From Streptomyces asoensis (GTDB lineage Bacteria; Actinomycetota; Actinomycetes; Streptomycetales; Streptomycetaceae), in assembly GCF_013085465.1 (NCBI RefSeq), contig NZ_CP049838.1, positions 5,394,001 to 5,458,000 on the forward strand: a stretch of DNA of 64,000 bases. Reading direction: 5' to 3'. The notes under the pieces are model-generated. The model was given only the letters and a program-made list of their open reading frames with translations, was not told where the DNA came from and ran no database searches. The position numbers were made by a program, and so were the translations under genes. Positions within the stretch are counted from its first letter, which is position 1; every line of letters begins with the position of its first letter. Positions 17,149 through 25,067 of this stretch are shown in pieces.

Positions 17149-17994
17149 ATGTCCCAGCAGGCTCAGCCCCAAGAGGCTTCGGAGCCCGAGACCCCGCATC
17201 TCGACTTCGCCGGCACGACGCCGTACGAGGACTACGTCAAGGCGGACGTGCTCACCCACCTCCAGCACACCCTCTCCGACGATCCCGGAGAGATGGTCTT
17301 CCTGGTCACCACCCAGGTCATGGAGCTGTGGTTCACGGTCATCGTGCACGAGTGGGAGACCGCCGCGCAGGCGCTCCGCCAGGACCGGGTGCCGGTGGCG
17401 ATCGACGCGCTGAAGCGTTCCGTCCGAGAACTGGACGCCCTGAACGCGTCCTGGCGGCCGCTCGGGCAGCTGACCCCGGCGCAGTTCAACTCGTACCGCT
17501 CCGCGCTCGGCGAGGGCTCCGGCTTCCAGTCGGCGATGTACCGCCGCATGGAGTTCCTGCTCGGTGAGAAGTCCGCGTCCATGCTGGTCCCGCACCGCGG
17601 CGCGCCCCGCGTCCACGCGGAGCTGGAGAAGGCGCTGCACGAGCCGAGCCTGTACGACGAGGTGCTGCGGCTGCTGGCCCGGCGCGGTCACGCGATCCCG
17701 TCGGCCGTCCTGGAGCGGGACATCTCGCGGCGGTACGAGCCCTCGGCGGAGGTCGAGTCGGTCTGGACGGCCGTGTACGCGGGTGACGCGGGTGACGAGA
17801 TCGCGCGCCTCGGCGAGGCCCTGACGGACGTCGCCGAGCTGGTGTGGCGCTGGCGCAACGACCACCTCGTCGCCACCCGCCGCGCGATGGGCGCGAAGGC
17901 CGGCACGGGCGGCTCGGCCGGCGTGGCCTGGCTGGAGAAGCGCGCGCAGAAGAACGTGTTCCCCGAGCTGTGGACGGCCAGGTCCCATGTCTGA
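17149..17994 (+). CDS. kynA: Tryptophan 2,3-dioxygenase
   Basis: This haem enzyme opens the indole ring of L-tryptophan to N-formylkynurenine. The 281-residue protein matches the family throughout: TTPYEDYVKADVLTHLQ, DEPGEMVF-type motif PGEMVFLVTTQVMELWF, HRGAPRVHAELEKALHEPSLYDEVLRLL in parts, and the C-terminal WRNDHLVATRRAMG with the proximal haem histidine, followed by GTGGSAG. AGGAGACAG precedes ATG 17149. It overlaps the kynureninase gene by eight bases, so the two are translationally coupled. Confidence 0.96.
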   Translation: MSQQAQPQEASEPETPHLDFAGTTPYEDYVKADVLTHLQHTLSDDPGEMVFLVTTQVMELWFTVIVHEWETAAQALRQDRVPVAIDALKRSVRELDALNASWRPLGQLTPAQFNSYRSALGEGSGFQSAMYRRMEFLLGEKSASMLVPHRGAPRVHAELEKALHEPSLYDEVLRLLARRGHAIPSAVLERDISRRYEPSAEVESVWTAVYAGDAGDEIARLGEALTDVAELVWRWRNDHLVATRRAMGAKAGTGGSAGVAWLEKRAQKNVFPELWTARSHV

Positions 17995-19189
17995 GCGCCC
18001 CGGCTTCGAGCAACTCGCCTTCAGGGCGAAGGAGTTGGACGGCGGCGACGAACTGGCGGGCAAGCGCGCCCAGTTCCTCCTCGACGACGGCGTCTACCTC
18101 GACGGCAACTCGCTGGGCGCGCTGCCGCGGTCCGTCCCCGGGCACGTGGAGGACGTCGTACGGCGCCAGTGGGGCGCGCTGAAGATCCGCTCCTGGGACG
18201 AGAGCGGCTGGTGGACGGCGCCCGAGCGGATCGGTGACCGGATCGCCCCGCTGGTGGGCGCGGCGGCCGGGCAGATCGTGGTCGGCGACTCGACAAGTGT
18301 CAACGTCTTCAAGGCACTTGTGGGAGCGGTACGCCTGGTGGACGGCGCCCGGGACGAGATCCTCGTCGACGCGACGACCTTCCCCACGGACGGCTACATC
18401 GCCGAGTCCGCGGCCCGTCTCACCGGCCGCACCCTGCGTGCGGTGACACCGGGCGAGGTACCGGCGGCGCTGTCGGAGCGTACGGCCGCCGTGCTGCTCA
18501 ACCACGTCGACTACCGCACCGGGCGGCTGCACGACCTGCCGTCGCTCACCGCCGCCGTGCACGCGGCGGGCGCGATCGCCGTCTGGGACCTGTGCCACAG
18601 CGCGGGCGCCCTGCCCGTCGGTCTCGACGAGCACGGCGTGGACCTCGCGGTCGGCTGCACCTACAAGTACCTGAACGGCGGACCGGGTTCGCCGGCGTAC
18701 CTGTACGTCCGCGGCGGCCTCCAGGACCGTTTCGACTCACCGCTGCCCGGCTGGAACTCGCACGCCGAGCCCTTCGGCATGCGGGAGGCGTACGAGCCGG
18801 CGGCGGGTGCCCCGCGCGGGCGGGTCGGCACCCCGGACATCCTGTCGATGCTCGCCCTGGAGGCGGCACTCGAGGTCTGGGACGGGGTCTCGGTCGAGGC
18901 GGTGCGGGCGAAGTCGCTGGCCCTGACGGACTTCTTCCTGGAATGCGTCGCCGCGTACGTCCCCGAGGGGCGGGTCGAGTCGCTGACTCCGGTGCGTCAC
19001 GAGGAGCGCGGCAGCCAGGTGGCGCTGCGCTGCGAGGAGGCCGGCGAGGTCATGAAACGGCTGATCGGGCGCGGGGTCGTCGGCGACTTCCGCCGCCCGG
19101 ACGTCCTGCGCTTCGGCTTCACCCCGCTGTACGTCGGATTCGCGGACGTGGAGCGGGCGGCGCGGGTGCTGGCGGAGGAACTGCGCTGA
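17987..19189 (+). CDS. kynU: Kynureninase
   Basis: This PLP enzyme cleaves kynurenine to anthranilate and alanine. The 400-residue protein shows YLDGNSLGALP near the N terminus, the WWTAPERIGDRIAPLVGA helix, the cofactor region DSTSVNVFKAL, VWDLCHSAGALPV with the PLP-pyridine Asp, and the lysine motif CTYKYLNGGPGSPAYLYV. The ending RPDVLRFGFTPLYVGF is typical. It starts inside the last codons of the dioxygenase gene. Confidence 0.96.
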   Translation: MSERPGFEQLAFRAKELDGGDELAGKRAQFLLDDGVYLDGNSLGALPRSVPGHVEDVVRRQWGALKIRSWDESGWWTAPERIGDRIAPLVGAAAGQIVVGDSTSVNVFKALVGAVRLVDGARDEILVDATTFPTDGYIAESAARLTGRTLRAVTPGEVPAALSERTAAVLLNHVDYRTGRLHDLPSLTAAVHAAGAIAVWDLCHSAGALPVGLDEHGVDLAVGCTYKYLNGGPGSPAYLYVRGGLQDRFDSPLPGWNSHAEPFGMREAYEPAAGAPRGRVGTPDILSMLALEAALEVWDGVSVEAVRAKSLALTDFFLECVAAYVPEGRVESLTPVRHEERGSQVALRCEEAGEVMKRLIGRGVVGDFRRPDVLRFGFTPLYVGFADVERAARVLAEELR

Positions 19190-19213
19190 CCCGGCGGCCG
19201 TCAGACAGGCAGG

Positions 19214-19236
19214 CCCGGCCGGCTGAACCGGCCGGG
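19214..19236 (+). terminator. Terminator hairpin after kynureninase
   Basis: CCCGGCCGG at 19214-19222 pairs perfectly with CCGGCCGGG at 19228-19236 across the loop CTGAA. Confidence 0.7.
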
Positions 19237-19240
19237 TCTC

Positions 19241-19266
19241 CTGGGCGTACCTAGGGGTACGCCCAG
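19241..19266. promoter_or_regulatory. Second hairpin or palindromic operator
   Basis: CTGGGCGTACC at 19241-19251 and GGTACGCCCAG at 19256-19266 form a perfect 11-bp inverted repeat with a four-base loop TAGG. It directly follows the first hairpin. It may be part of a tandem terminator or an operator for the next gene. Confidence 0.5.
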
Positions 19267-19451
19267 GGGGTTTCCCGGCGGGCGGGCCTGCCGGGGTGGC
19301 GGAACAGCAGAACCGTTTACCTGAACCGGTTACCTCTCACCGAGCGTGACATCCGCGTGTCCGCGCACGTCACGGGCCTGATACCGTCCCGGCCAACGGC
19401 CGAATTCTCACCTGGTCCGCCAAATCCGTTTCGCCGCTGAGAGGTTGGAGC

Positions 19452-20336
19452 ATGCCGGACGACGTTGTCGCAGCCCGGGCCGCCGCCGAGGAGGCGTCGG
19501 CCTTCGCGCATCCGCCCGTCGAGCCCGACGTCACCACGGCGTACGGCGATCACCCCGACCAGGTGATCGACTTCTATGTCCCGCGAGCACAGGTCGGCCC
19601 GGGCGGGTCCGTCCCGCTCGTCGTCGTGCTGCACGGCGGGGCCTGGCGGGCGCCGTACGACCGGCGGCACATCACGCCGTTCGCGGACTTCCTGGCCCAG
19701 CGCGGCTTCGCCGTGGCCAACGTGGAGTACCGGCGGGGCGCCGAGAGCCCCGCCCCGGAGGGGACATCCCCGATCGCGGGACGCTGGCCGGACACTTTCG
19801 ACGACGTCGCCGCGGCCCTCGACGCCCTCCCCGCCCTTGTCCGGGAGGCCGTGCCGCAGGCCGACGCCCGTCGTACGGTGCTCACCGGTCACTCGGCGGG
19901 CGGGCACCTCGCCCTGTGGGCGGCGGCCCGGCATGTGCTGCCCGCCGACGCGCCCTGGCGCACCGGGGACTCGGCCTGGCTGCGGGGCGTCGTCGCGCTG
20001 GCCCCGATCGCCGACTTCGCGGTCGCCGAGAAGCTGGACGTGTGCGGCGGGGCGGCCCACCAACTCCTGGGCGGGGAAGAGCAGTTCGGGGAGCGACAGC
20101 CGTACGCCGACCCGGCGCTGCTGTTGCCGACCGGGGTCGCGACGACCCTGGTGCAGGGCCGCAGCGACCTCGTCGTCCCGCAGGCGGTCGCCGAGGCGTA
20201 CGCGGACGCGGCGGCGAAGGCGGGGGAGGTGGTGGGCCTGACCCTCCTGGAGGACGTCGGCCACTTCCCGCTGATCGACCCGGCGGCGGACGCGTGCGCG
20301 GTGGTGGCGGAGGAGATCGCACAGCTGGCGTGGTAG
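19452..20336 (+). CDS. Alpha/beta hydrolase, probable kynurenine formamidase
   Basis: The 294-residue enzyme has the esterase/arylformamidase layout: the oxyanion motif HGGAWRAPYD, the nucleophile elbow GHSAGGHLALW, a late acid residue near QGRSDLVVP, and the histidine in LEDVGHFPLIDP. This pattern matches KynB-type formamidases of the alpha/beta hydrolase class. Its place 260 bases after kynureninase completes tryptophan to anthranilate: dioxygenase, formamidase, kynureninase. The function is inferred from this context. The spacer carries two hairpins, so it may have its own promoter. Confidence 0.85.
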   Translation: MPDDVVAARAAAEEASAFAHPPVEPDVTTAYGDHPDQVIDFYVPRAQVGPGGSVPLVVVLHGGAWRAPYDRRHITPFADFLAQRGFAVANVEYRRGAESPAPEGTSPIAGRWPDTFDDVAAALDALPALVREAVPQADARRTVLTGHSAGGHLALWAAARHVLPADAPWRTGDSAWLRGVVALAPIADFAVAEKLDVCGGAAHQLLGGEEQFGERQPYADPALLLPTGVATTLVQGRSDLVVPQAVAEAYADAAAKAGEVVGLTLLEDVGHFPLIDPAADACAVVAEEIAQLAW

Positions 20337-20346
20337 CCGTGACCCC

Positions 20347-20385
20347 GGTCCGGCGGGGCGGTCCGGCGGGGCGGTCCGGCGGGGT
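20347..20385 (+). repeat. 13-bp tandem repeat, three copies
   Basis: GGTCCGGCGGGGC occurs at 20347 and 20360, and with a final T at 20373. It lies immediately after the formamidase stop codon. Confidence 0.9.
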
Positions 20386-20400
20386 GAAGTCCCCTAGGTC

Positions 20401-20420
20401 GTACCCGTAGTACCTGAGAG
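20401..20420 (+). promoter_or_regulatory. Shared motif copy 2, upstream of the first two-component operon
   Basis: GTACCCGTAGTACCTGAGAG lies 109 bases before ATG 20529. It matches 24983-25002 at 18 of 20 positions and the inverse copy at 14893-14912 at its first 15. It is the best-conserved of the candidate operators. Confidence 0.6.
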
Positions 20421-20528
20421 CTACGTCGAAGAAGAGCTCCTCAGCGGGACGCGAACGACGAGCACAGATCCGTAACTTCCAAGCCAGAAAGGCCCGATGG
20501 CCGGGCGCAATGGCGGGGGAGGGGCGGG

Positions 20529-21539
20529 ATGGCGGAGCTTCGTTTGCGCGGGCGGTGGCGCCGTGTGAGGGGAACGCGCGGGGGGCGGCACTGGTTCCGT
20601 GCCCTGTTGGCCGTCCTCATCACCGCCGCCGTGGTCGTCCCCCTCACGGCGGCGGCGGCCCGGCCGCGGATCCCGGCCCCGGCCCCGGCCGATCTCGCCC
20701 CGCCGACGGCGGCGACGCTGGAGAAGGCGTACGTCGCCAACCGGGCCAACGCCGCACTGGCCTCCGGCATGGCCGCCGCCCACGGGGACCGTCACCGTGC
20801 CGCCGCCGAACGGGAGTTGGCCGCCCCGTCCCGCAATCTGCTCTCCTTCGACGGCCGGGGTTCCGGCCGGGCGGTCGAGGTGTTCGGGGACCTCGCCCAC
20901 GCCGACCGTGTCGCCGTCCTCGTACCGGGCTCCGACACCTCGCTGGACACCTTCGGGCGCTTCCGCGCGGGAGCGGCCGCACTGCACCACCGGCTCACCG
21001 GGCAGACCGGCGCCGATCCCCGTACGGCGGTGGTGGCCTGGCTCGGCTACACCACCCCCGGCACGATCAGCGCCACCGTGATCACCCCGGACCGTGCCGA
21101 GGAAGCGGCCCCGGACCTGCGGGAGTTCCTGCGCGAGCTGCGCGCCGTCACCGCACCGGGCTCCCGGTTCACCCTCCTGTGCCACTCGTACGGCACGGTC
21201 GTGTGCGGCCGCGCCGCCCCGCACCTGGACGTGACGGATCTCGTTCTCCTCGGCAGCCCGGGCACGGGCGCGGAGTCGGCGGCCGACCTGCGCACCCGCG
21301 CGCGGGTCTGGGCGGCCCGGGGCGCCGACGACTGGGTGGCGGACGTCCCGCACGTCAGCGCCGACCTGTTCGGCACGACGGTCGGCTTCGGCACCGATCC
21401 CCTGTCCCCGTCGTTCGGCGCTCATGTCTTCGCGGCGGGCTCCGGCGGCCACAGCGACTACTTCAGGCCGGGTTCACCCTCCCTGGCCAACATCGCCCGG
21501 ATCGTCCTCGGCGAGACCTCGGAGGTCACCGGTGCGTGA
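20529..21539 (+). CDS. Membrane-anchored alpha/beta hydrolase (DUF1023 family)
   Basis: This 336-residue protein has a basic N terminus, one hydrophobic signal-anchor (FRALLAVLITAAVVVPLTAAAA) and an extracytoplasmic hydrolase of the DUF1023 type. Recognisable elements are the strand AHADRVAVLVPGSDTSLDTF, the WLGYTTPG motif, the nucleophile elbow LLCHSYGTVVCGRAA, LGSPGTG and the catalytic-His context GSGGHSDYF near the C terminus. Members are predicted serine hydrolases of actinomycetes with unknown substrates. It heads a four-gene operon: the next gene starts eight bases before its stop, and histidine kinase and response regulator genes follow. Confidence 0.88.
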   Translation: MAELRLRGRWRRVRGTRGGRHWFRALLAVLITAAVVVPLTAAAARPRIPAPAPADLAPPTAATLEKAYVANRANAALASGMAAAHGDRHRAAAERELAAPSRNLLSFDGRGSGRAVEVFGDLAHADRVAVLVPGSDTSLDTFGRFRAGAAALHHRLTGQTGADPRTAVVAWLGYTTPGTISATVITPDRAEEAAPDLREFLRELRAVTAPGSRFTLLCHSYGTVVCGRAAPHLDVTDLVLLGSPGTGAESAADLRTRARVWAARGADDWVADVPHVSADLFGTTVGFGTDPLSPSFGAHVFAAGSGGHSDYFRPGSPSLANIARIVLGETSEVTGA

Positions 21540-22821
21540 GACACACGTGCGTGAGTCATCGGTGCGTGAGTCACCGGAGCGAGGGGCACAGGAGCGTCGG
21601 ACACAGGGGCGTCGGGCACGGGCGTTGTTCGGGATCCGGCGGGCCGCCGTCCGGATCGACGCCGCCACGCCACCGCAGCGCGACCGGGCCGTGGACGCCC
21701 TGCGGGCACTGGCGATCCTCGGTGTCGTCCTCGGCCACTGGCTGGTGACGGCGCTCGTCGCCGACGGCGGAACCCTGCGGGCCGCGAGCCCGCTGGGGCC
21801 CATGCCCTGGCTGGCCCCGGTGTCGTGGATGTTCCAGACCCTCGCGGTGTTCTTCATGGTGGGCGGCCATGTGGCGACCCGAAGCCTCGCCTCGGCCCGC
21901 GCGCGGGGCGGGAGCTACGGCGCGTGGCTCAGAACCCGGCTGGCGCGGCTGTTCGTCCCGGTGGCCGCCGTGCTGGCCGTGTGGACGGTCGCCGCGGTCG
22001 GCCTCCTGCTCGGCGGCGCGTCCTTCGTCACCGTGCACACCGTGGTCAAACTGGCGCTGTCCCCCCTCTGGTTCCTGCTGGTCTTCGCCGTGCTGACGGC
22101 CGCGACCCCGCTGCTGGTCCGGCTCAACCCGCTGTGGCCGCTGGCCGTCGTCCTCCATGTGGATCTGGTGCGCTTCGGCCTGGGCGGCCCGTCGTGGCTG
22201 GGCTGGGTGAACGTGGTGGCGGGCTGGCTGGTGCCGTACACCGTCGGCGCGGCCTGGACCCGCGGTGAGCTGGAGCGGCCCCGCGCGGGCCGGCTCCTGC
22301 TGGCCGGCGGGGCGGTGGCGACGGCACTGCTCGTCGGCTGGGCCGGATACCCGGCGTCGATGGTGGGTGTGCCGGGCGCGGCGGTGTCCAACCTCAACCC
22401 GCCGACGCTGGCCGCCGTCACGTTCGGTCTCGCCCAGTGCGGACTGGCTCTGCTGCTGCGTGACCGGCTGCGCCGGGCCATGCGCGGGCCTTTGGCCTGG
22501 GCGGCGGTCGCGCTGGTCAACCTCTCGGCGATGACGGTGTTCCTCTGGCACCAGACGGCCATGATGGTGACCACCGCGACCGGCCTGTTCGCGGGCCACC
22601 TGCCCGGCCTGCACACGGTCCCCGACGGGCTGGACTGGGTGGCGGCCCGGTTGCTGTGGCTGCCGGTCTTCGCCGTGGTGCTGGGGGTGTGCTGGGGGGC
22701 GTTCCACGGCTGTGAGAACAGCGGAGGGCGGCGTGGGCGGAAGAGCGAGGGCCGATCGCGTGTGGTCCGCGTCGGAGGGCGGCCGAAACCGTCGGGTTCG
22801 CGGGAGACACGGCATGTCTAG
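21532..22821 (+). CDS. Membrane acyltransferase (acyltransferase 3 type)
   Basis: The 429-residue protein has about ten membrane segments. It starts with the acyltransferase-3 signature RAVDALRALAILGVVLGHW, in which the histidine is catalytic, then AVFFMVGGHVATRSL and ARLFVP. Such proteins acylate sugars, lipids or peptidoglycan at the membrane. GTG 21532 overlaps the previous stop by eight bases. The first 40 codons are a degenerate 15-bp tandem repeat giving a five-residue repeat, and several in-frame GTG codons there leave the exact start uncertain. Its stop overlaps the kinase gene by eight bases. Confidence 0.88.
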   Translation: MRETHVRESSVRESPERGAQERRTQGRRARALFGIRRAAVRIDAATPPQRDRAVDALRALAILGVVLGHWLVTALVADGGTLRAASPLGPMPWLAPVSWMFQTLAVFFMVGGHVATRSLASARARGGSYGAWLRTRLARLFVPVAAVLAVWTVAAVGLLLGGASFVTVHTVVKLALSPLWFLLVFAVLTAATPLLVRLNPLWPLAVVLHVDLVRFGLGGPSWLGWVNVVAGWLVPYTVGAAWTRGELERPRAGRLLLAGGAVATALLVGWAGYPASMVGVPGAAVSNLNPPTLAAVTFGLAQCGLALLLRDRLRRAMRGPLAWAAVALVNLSAMTVFLWHQTAMMVTTATGLFAGHLPGLHTVPDGLDWVAARLLWLPVFAVVLGVCWGAFHGCENSGGRRGRKSEGRSRVVRVGGRPKPSGSRETRHV

Positions 22822-24292
22822 GGTGGTGCGGATGAACGGTGTGGGGGAGTGGCTGACCGGGAGGTTGCGGGTCCTGCGTGACGACCTGTGGACGACCCGG
22901 GCGGCACCGCTGCCGTCGTTCGTATGGCTGCGCCGGCTTCCGCACGTGCATGTGATCCTGGTCGCCGTCGGCATCACGCTGGGCGGAGTGGATCAGATCG
23001 CCGACGAATACCGCCAGGGCGTGAACTACGGTTTGCTGTGCGCGGCGGCGCAGGGCGGGGCGGTGGCCCTGGCCCTGTGGCGGCCGGTTCCGGCGTGGTG
23101 GCTGTCGATGACGGTCACGGTGGTCGTGGCCATGGGCGCCCGCTCCCAACTGCTCTCGGGCCAGGCCGAGCCCGAGGCTTCATGGCCCTGGGGCGGACCG
23201 GGCCTCATCGCACACGCCATGGTGCTGCTTCTGCTGTCGCTGCGCGTGCCCACCCGAGCCTCCGTGGCGGCGCTGGGCCTGACGACACTCGTCACCTACG
23301 TCGTGGAAGGACTCATCGGCGCCGCCAACTACGGGCCGACCGGCCCCGTGGCGGTGATCCTGTTCGCCGCCGTGGTCCTCGTCGGCAGCTCTCTGCGCGG
23401 CCGGCGCGAGGCCCGTAAGCAGCTGGTCGAGCAGACCGGCATCACCGCCGAGGAACGCGCCCGCCGCACTGTGCTCGAGGAGCGCAACCGGATCGCGCGC
23501 GAACTGCACGACGTCGTCGCCCACCACATGTCGGTGATCTCCATCCAGGCCCAGGTCGCCCCGCACCTGGTGGAGAACCCGTCCGAGGAACTGAAGGAGA
23601 ACCTCGCCGGCATCCGGCAGAACGCCGTGGAGGCGCTCGCCGAACTGCGTCGGGTGCTCGGGGTGCTGCGTTCGGAGAACCCGGAGGACCCCTACGGCCT
23701 CGGCGCGGCCGGCACCGGAGCCGCCCCGGACACCCCGCAGCCCACGCTCGACCGCCTCGACGCCCTCATGGAGAACACCCGTGCCGCGGGTCTGGACGTG
23801 GTCGCGACCGTCGAGGGCGAGGCGCCCGTGTATCCGCCGGGCGTGCAGTTGTCGGCGTACCGGATAGTCCAGGAGGCGCTCAGCAACGCCCTGCGGCACG
23901 CGCCGGGGTCCCAGGTGCGGGTGGAGGTCACCCACCACGCCCGTGGCCTGTACCTGGAGGTCACCAACTCCCGCCCGCTCGAACCCGTAGCCCCCTCCCC
24001 GGGGGCGGGGCACGGTCTGCTCGGGATGCGCGAGCGGGCGGTGATGCTGGGCGGCCATGTCAGCGCCTACCCGACCCTGCACGGCGGTTTCGCGGTGTCG
24101 GCGTTCCTCCCGCGGGACGGCGCGGACGCTCTCGACGCCTCCCGCTCCGGAGAGGACTCCGCGGCTCCCGGCACCCCCGAGGACCTCGAACTCGTCTTCC
24201 CGGACGACATGGATGCCATGGACGATGTGCGCGATGTGCGCGATGTGCATGGCGCGGGCGCCCCGCCCCCGACAGGAGAAGGAACCCCATGA
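22814..24292 (+). CDS. NarL-family sensor histidine kinase, first system
   Basis: The 492-residue kinase has four to five membrane segments (about residues 40-200) and a cytoplasmic HisKA_3 domain with the H-box ELHDVVAHHMSVISIQAQ; the first His is the phosphorylation site. It continues to a HATPase domain with LSAYRIVQEALSNALRHA (N-box) and GHGLLGMRERA (G-box). The large extracellular sensor usual for ligand binding is absent, so it probably senses within the membrane. The C-terminal 60 residues form an acidic tail with a VRDVRD repeat. ATG 22814 or 22832 may start it. It overlaps the regulator gene by four bases. Confidence 0.93.
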   Translation: MSRVVRMNGVGEWLTGRLRVLRDDLWTTRAAPLPSFVWLRRLPHVHVILVAVGITLGGVDQIADEYRQGVNYGLLCAAAQGGAVALALWRPVPAWWLSMTVTVVVAMGARSQLLSGQAEPEASWPWGGPGLIAHAMVLLLLSLRVPTRASVAALGLTTLVTYVVEGLIGAANYGPTGPVAVILFAAVVLVGSSLRGRREARKQLVEQTGITAEERARRTVLEERNRIARELHDVVAHHMSVISIQAQVAPHLVENPSEELKENLAGIRQNAVEALAELRRVLGVLRSENPEDPYGLGAAGTGAAPDTPQPTLDRLDALMENTRAAGLDVVATVEGEAPVYPPGVQLSAYRIVQEALSNALRHAPGSQVRVEVTHHARGLYLEVTNSRPLEPVAPSPGAGHGLLGMRERAVMLGGHVSAYPTLHGGFAVSAFLPRDGADALDASRSGEDSAAPGTPEDLELVFPDDMDAMDDVRDVRDVHGAGAPPPTGEGTP

Positions 24293-24966
24293 CGACCGGC
24301 GGCACCATCCGCGTACTGATCGCCGACGACCAGGAGATGGTCCGGCAGGGCTTCACCGTGCTGCTCAACGCCCACCCGGGCATCGAGGTGATCGGCCAGG
24401 CGGTGCACGGCCTGGACGCCGTCGCCAAGGTCGACGAACTCGCCCCGGACGTCGTCCTGATGGACATTCGCATGCCCGAGCTCGGCGGTATCGACGCCAC
24501 GCACCGCATCACCCTCGCGCACCCGCACATCAAGGTGCTGGTGCTCACCACCTTCGACCTCGACGAGTACGTGTACGACGCGCTGCGGGCCGGGGCGTCC
24601 GGCTTCCTGCTGAAGGACGCCTCCGCGGACCGGCTCGCCGAGGCGGTCCGGGTGGTGGCGGCCGGCGACGCCCTGCTCGCGCCCGTCATCACCCGCAAGC
24701 TGATCGCCGAGTTCTCCCGTCTCGACGGCAAGCCCAGAGCCCCGCTGAAGGAGCGGGTCGGCGATCTCACCGAGCGTGAGACGGAGGTTCTCACCCTGAT
24801 CGCGCAGGGCTTGTCCAACGCGGAGATCGCCGGCCACCTCTTCGTGGCCGAGCAGACCGTGAAGACGCACGTGGGCCGCATCCTGGTGAAACTGGGGCTG
24901 CGGGACCGCACCCAGGCGGCGGTGTTCGCGTACGAGTCGGGGCTGGTGAGACCGTCGGGGTACTGA
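24289..24966 (+). CDS. NarL-family response regulator, first system
   Basis: The 225-residue protein has a receiver domain (VLIADDQEMVRQGF; phospho-acceptor in DVVLMDIRMPE; TTFDLDEYV; Lys in GFLLKDASA) and a C-terminal LuxR-type HTH (LTERETEVLTLIAQGLSNAEI, then AEQTVKTHVGRILVKLGLRDR). It starts within the ATGA overlap with its kinase gene. It is closely related to the second regulator at 26426, with the same linker position and nearly the same recognition helix, so the two may bind similar sites. Confidence 0.95.
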   Translation: MTTGGTIRVLIADDQEMVRQGFTVLLNAHPGIEVIGQAVHGLDAVAKVDELAPDVVLMDIRMPELGGIDATHRITLAHPHIKVLVLTTFDLDEYVYDALRAGASGFLLKDASADRLAEAVRVVAAGDALLAPVITRKLIAEFSRLDGKPRAPLKERVGDLTERETEVLTLIAQGLSNAEIAGHLFVAEQTVKTHVGRILVKLGLRDRTQAAVFAYESGLVRPSGY

Positions 24967-24982
24967 GTGGTGGCTCCCCGTC

Positions 24983-25002
24983 GGACCCGTAGTACTTGAG
25001 AG
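24983..25002 (+). promoter_or_regulatory. Shared motif copy 3, upstream of the second two-component pair
   Basis: GGACCCGTAGTACTTGAGAG lies 65 bases before GTG 25068, in the same orientation as copy 2 and with two differences from it. Confidence 0.6.
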
Positions 25003-25067
25003 GGATCCGCACGAACCCCTCTCACTGGTGACGACCGGGACCCCCTCCTCCGCATACCGTTCTGAAC

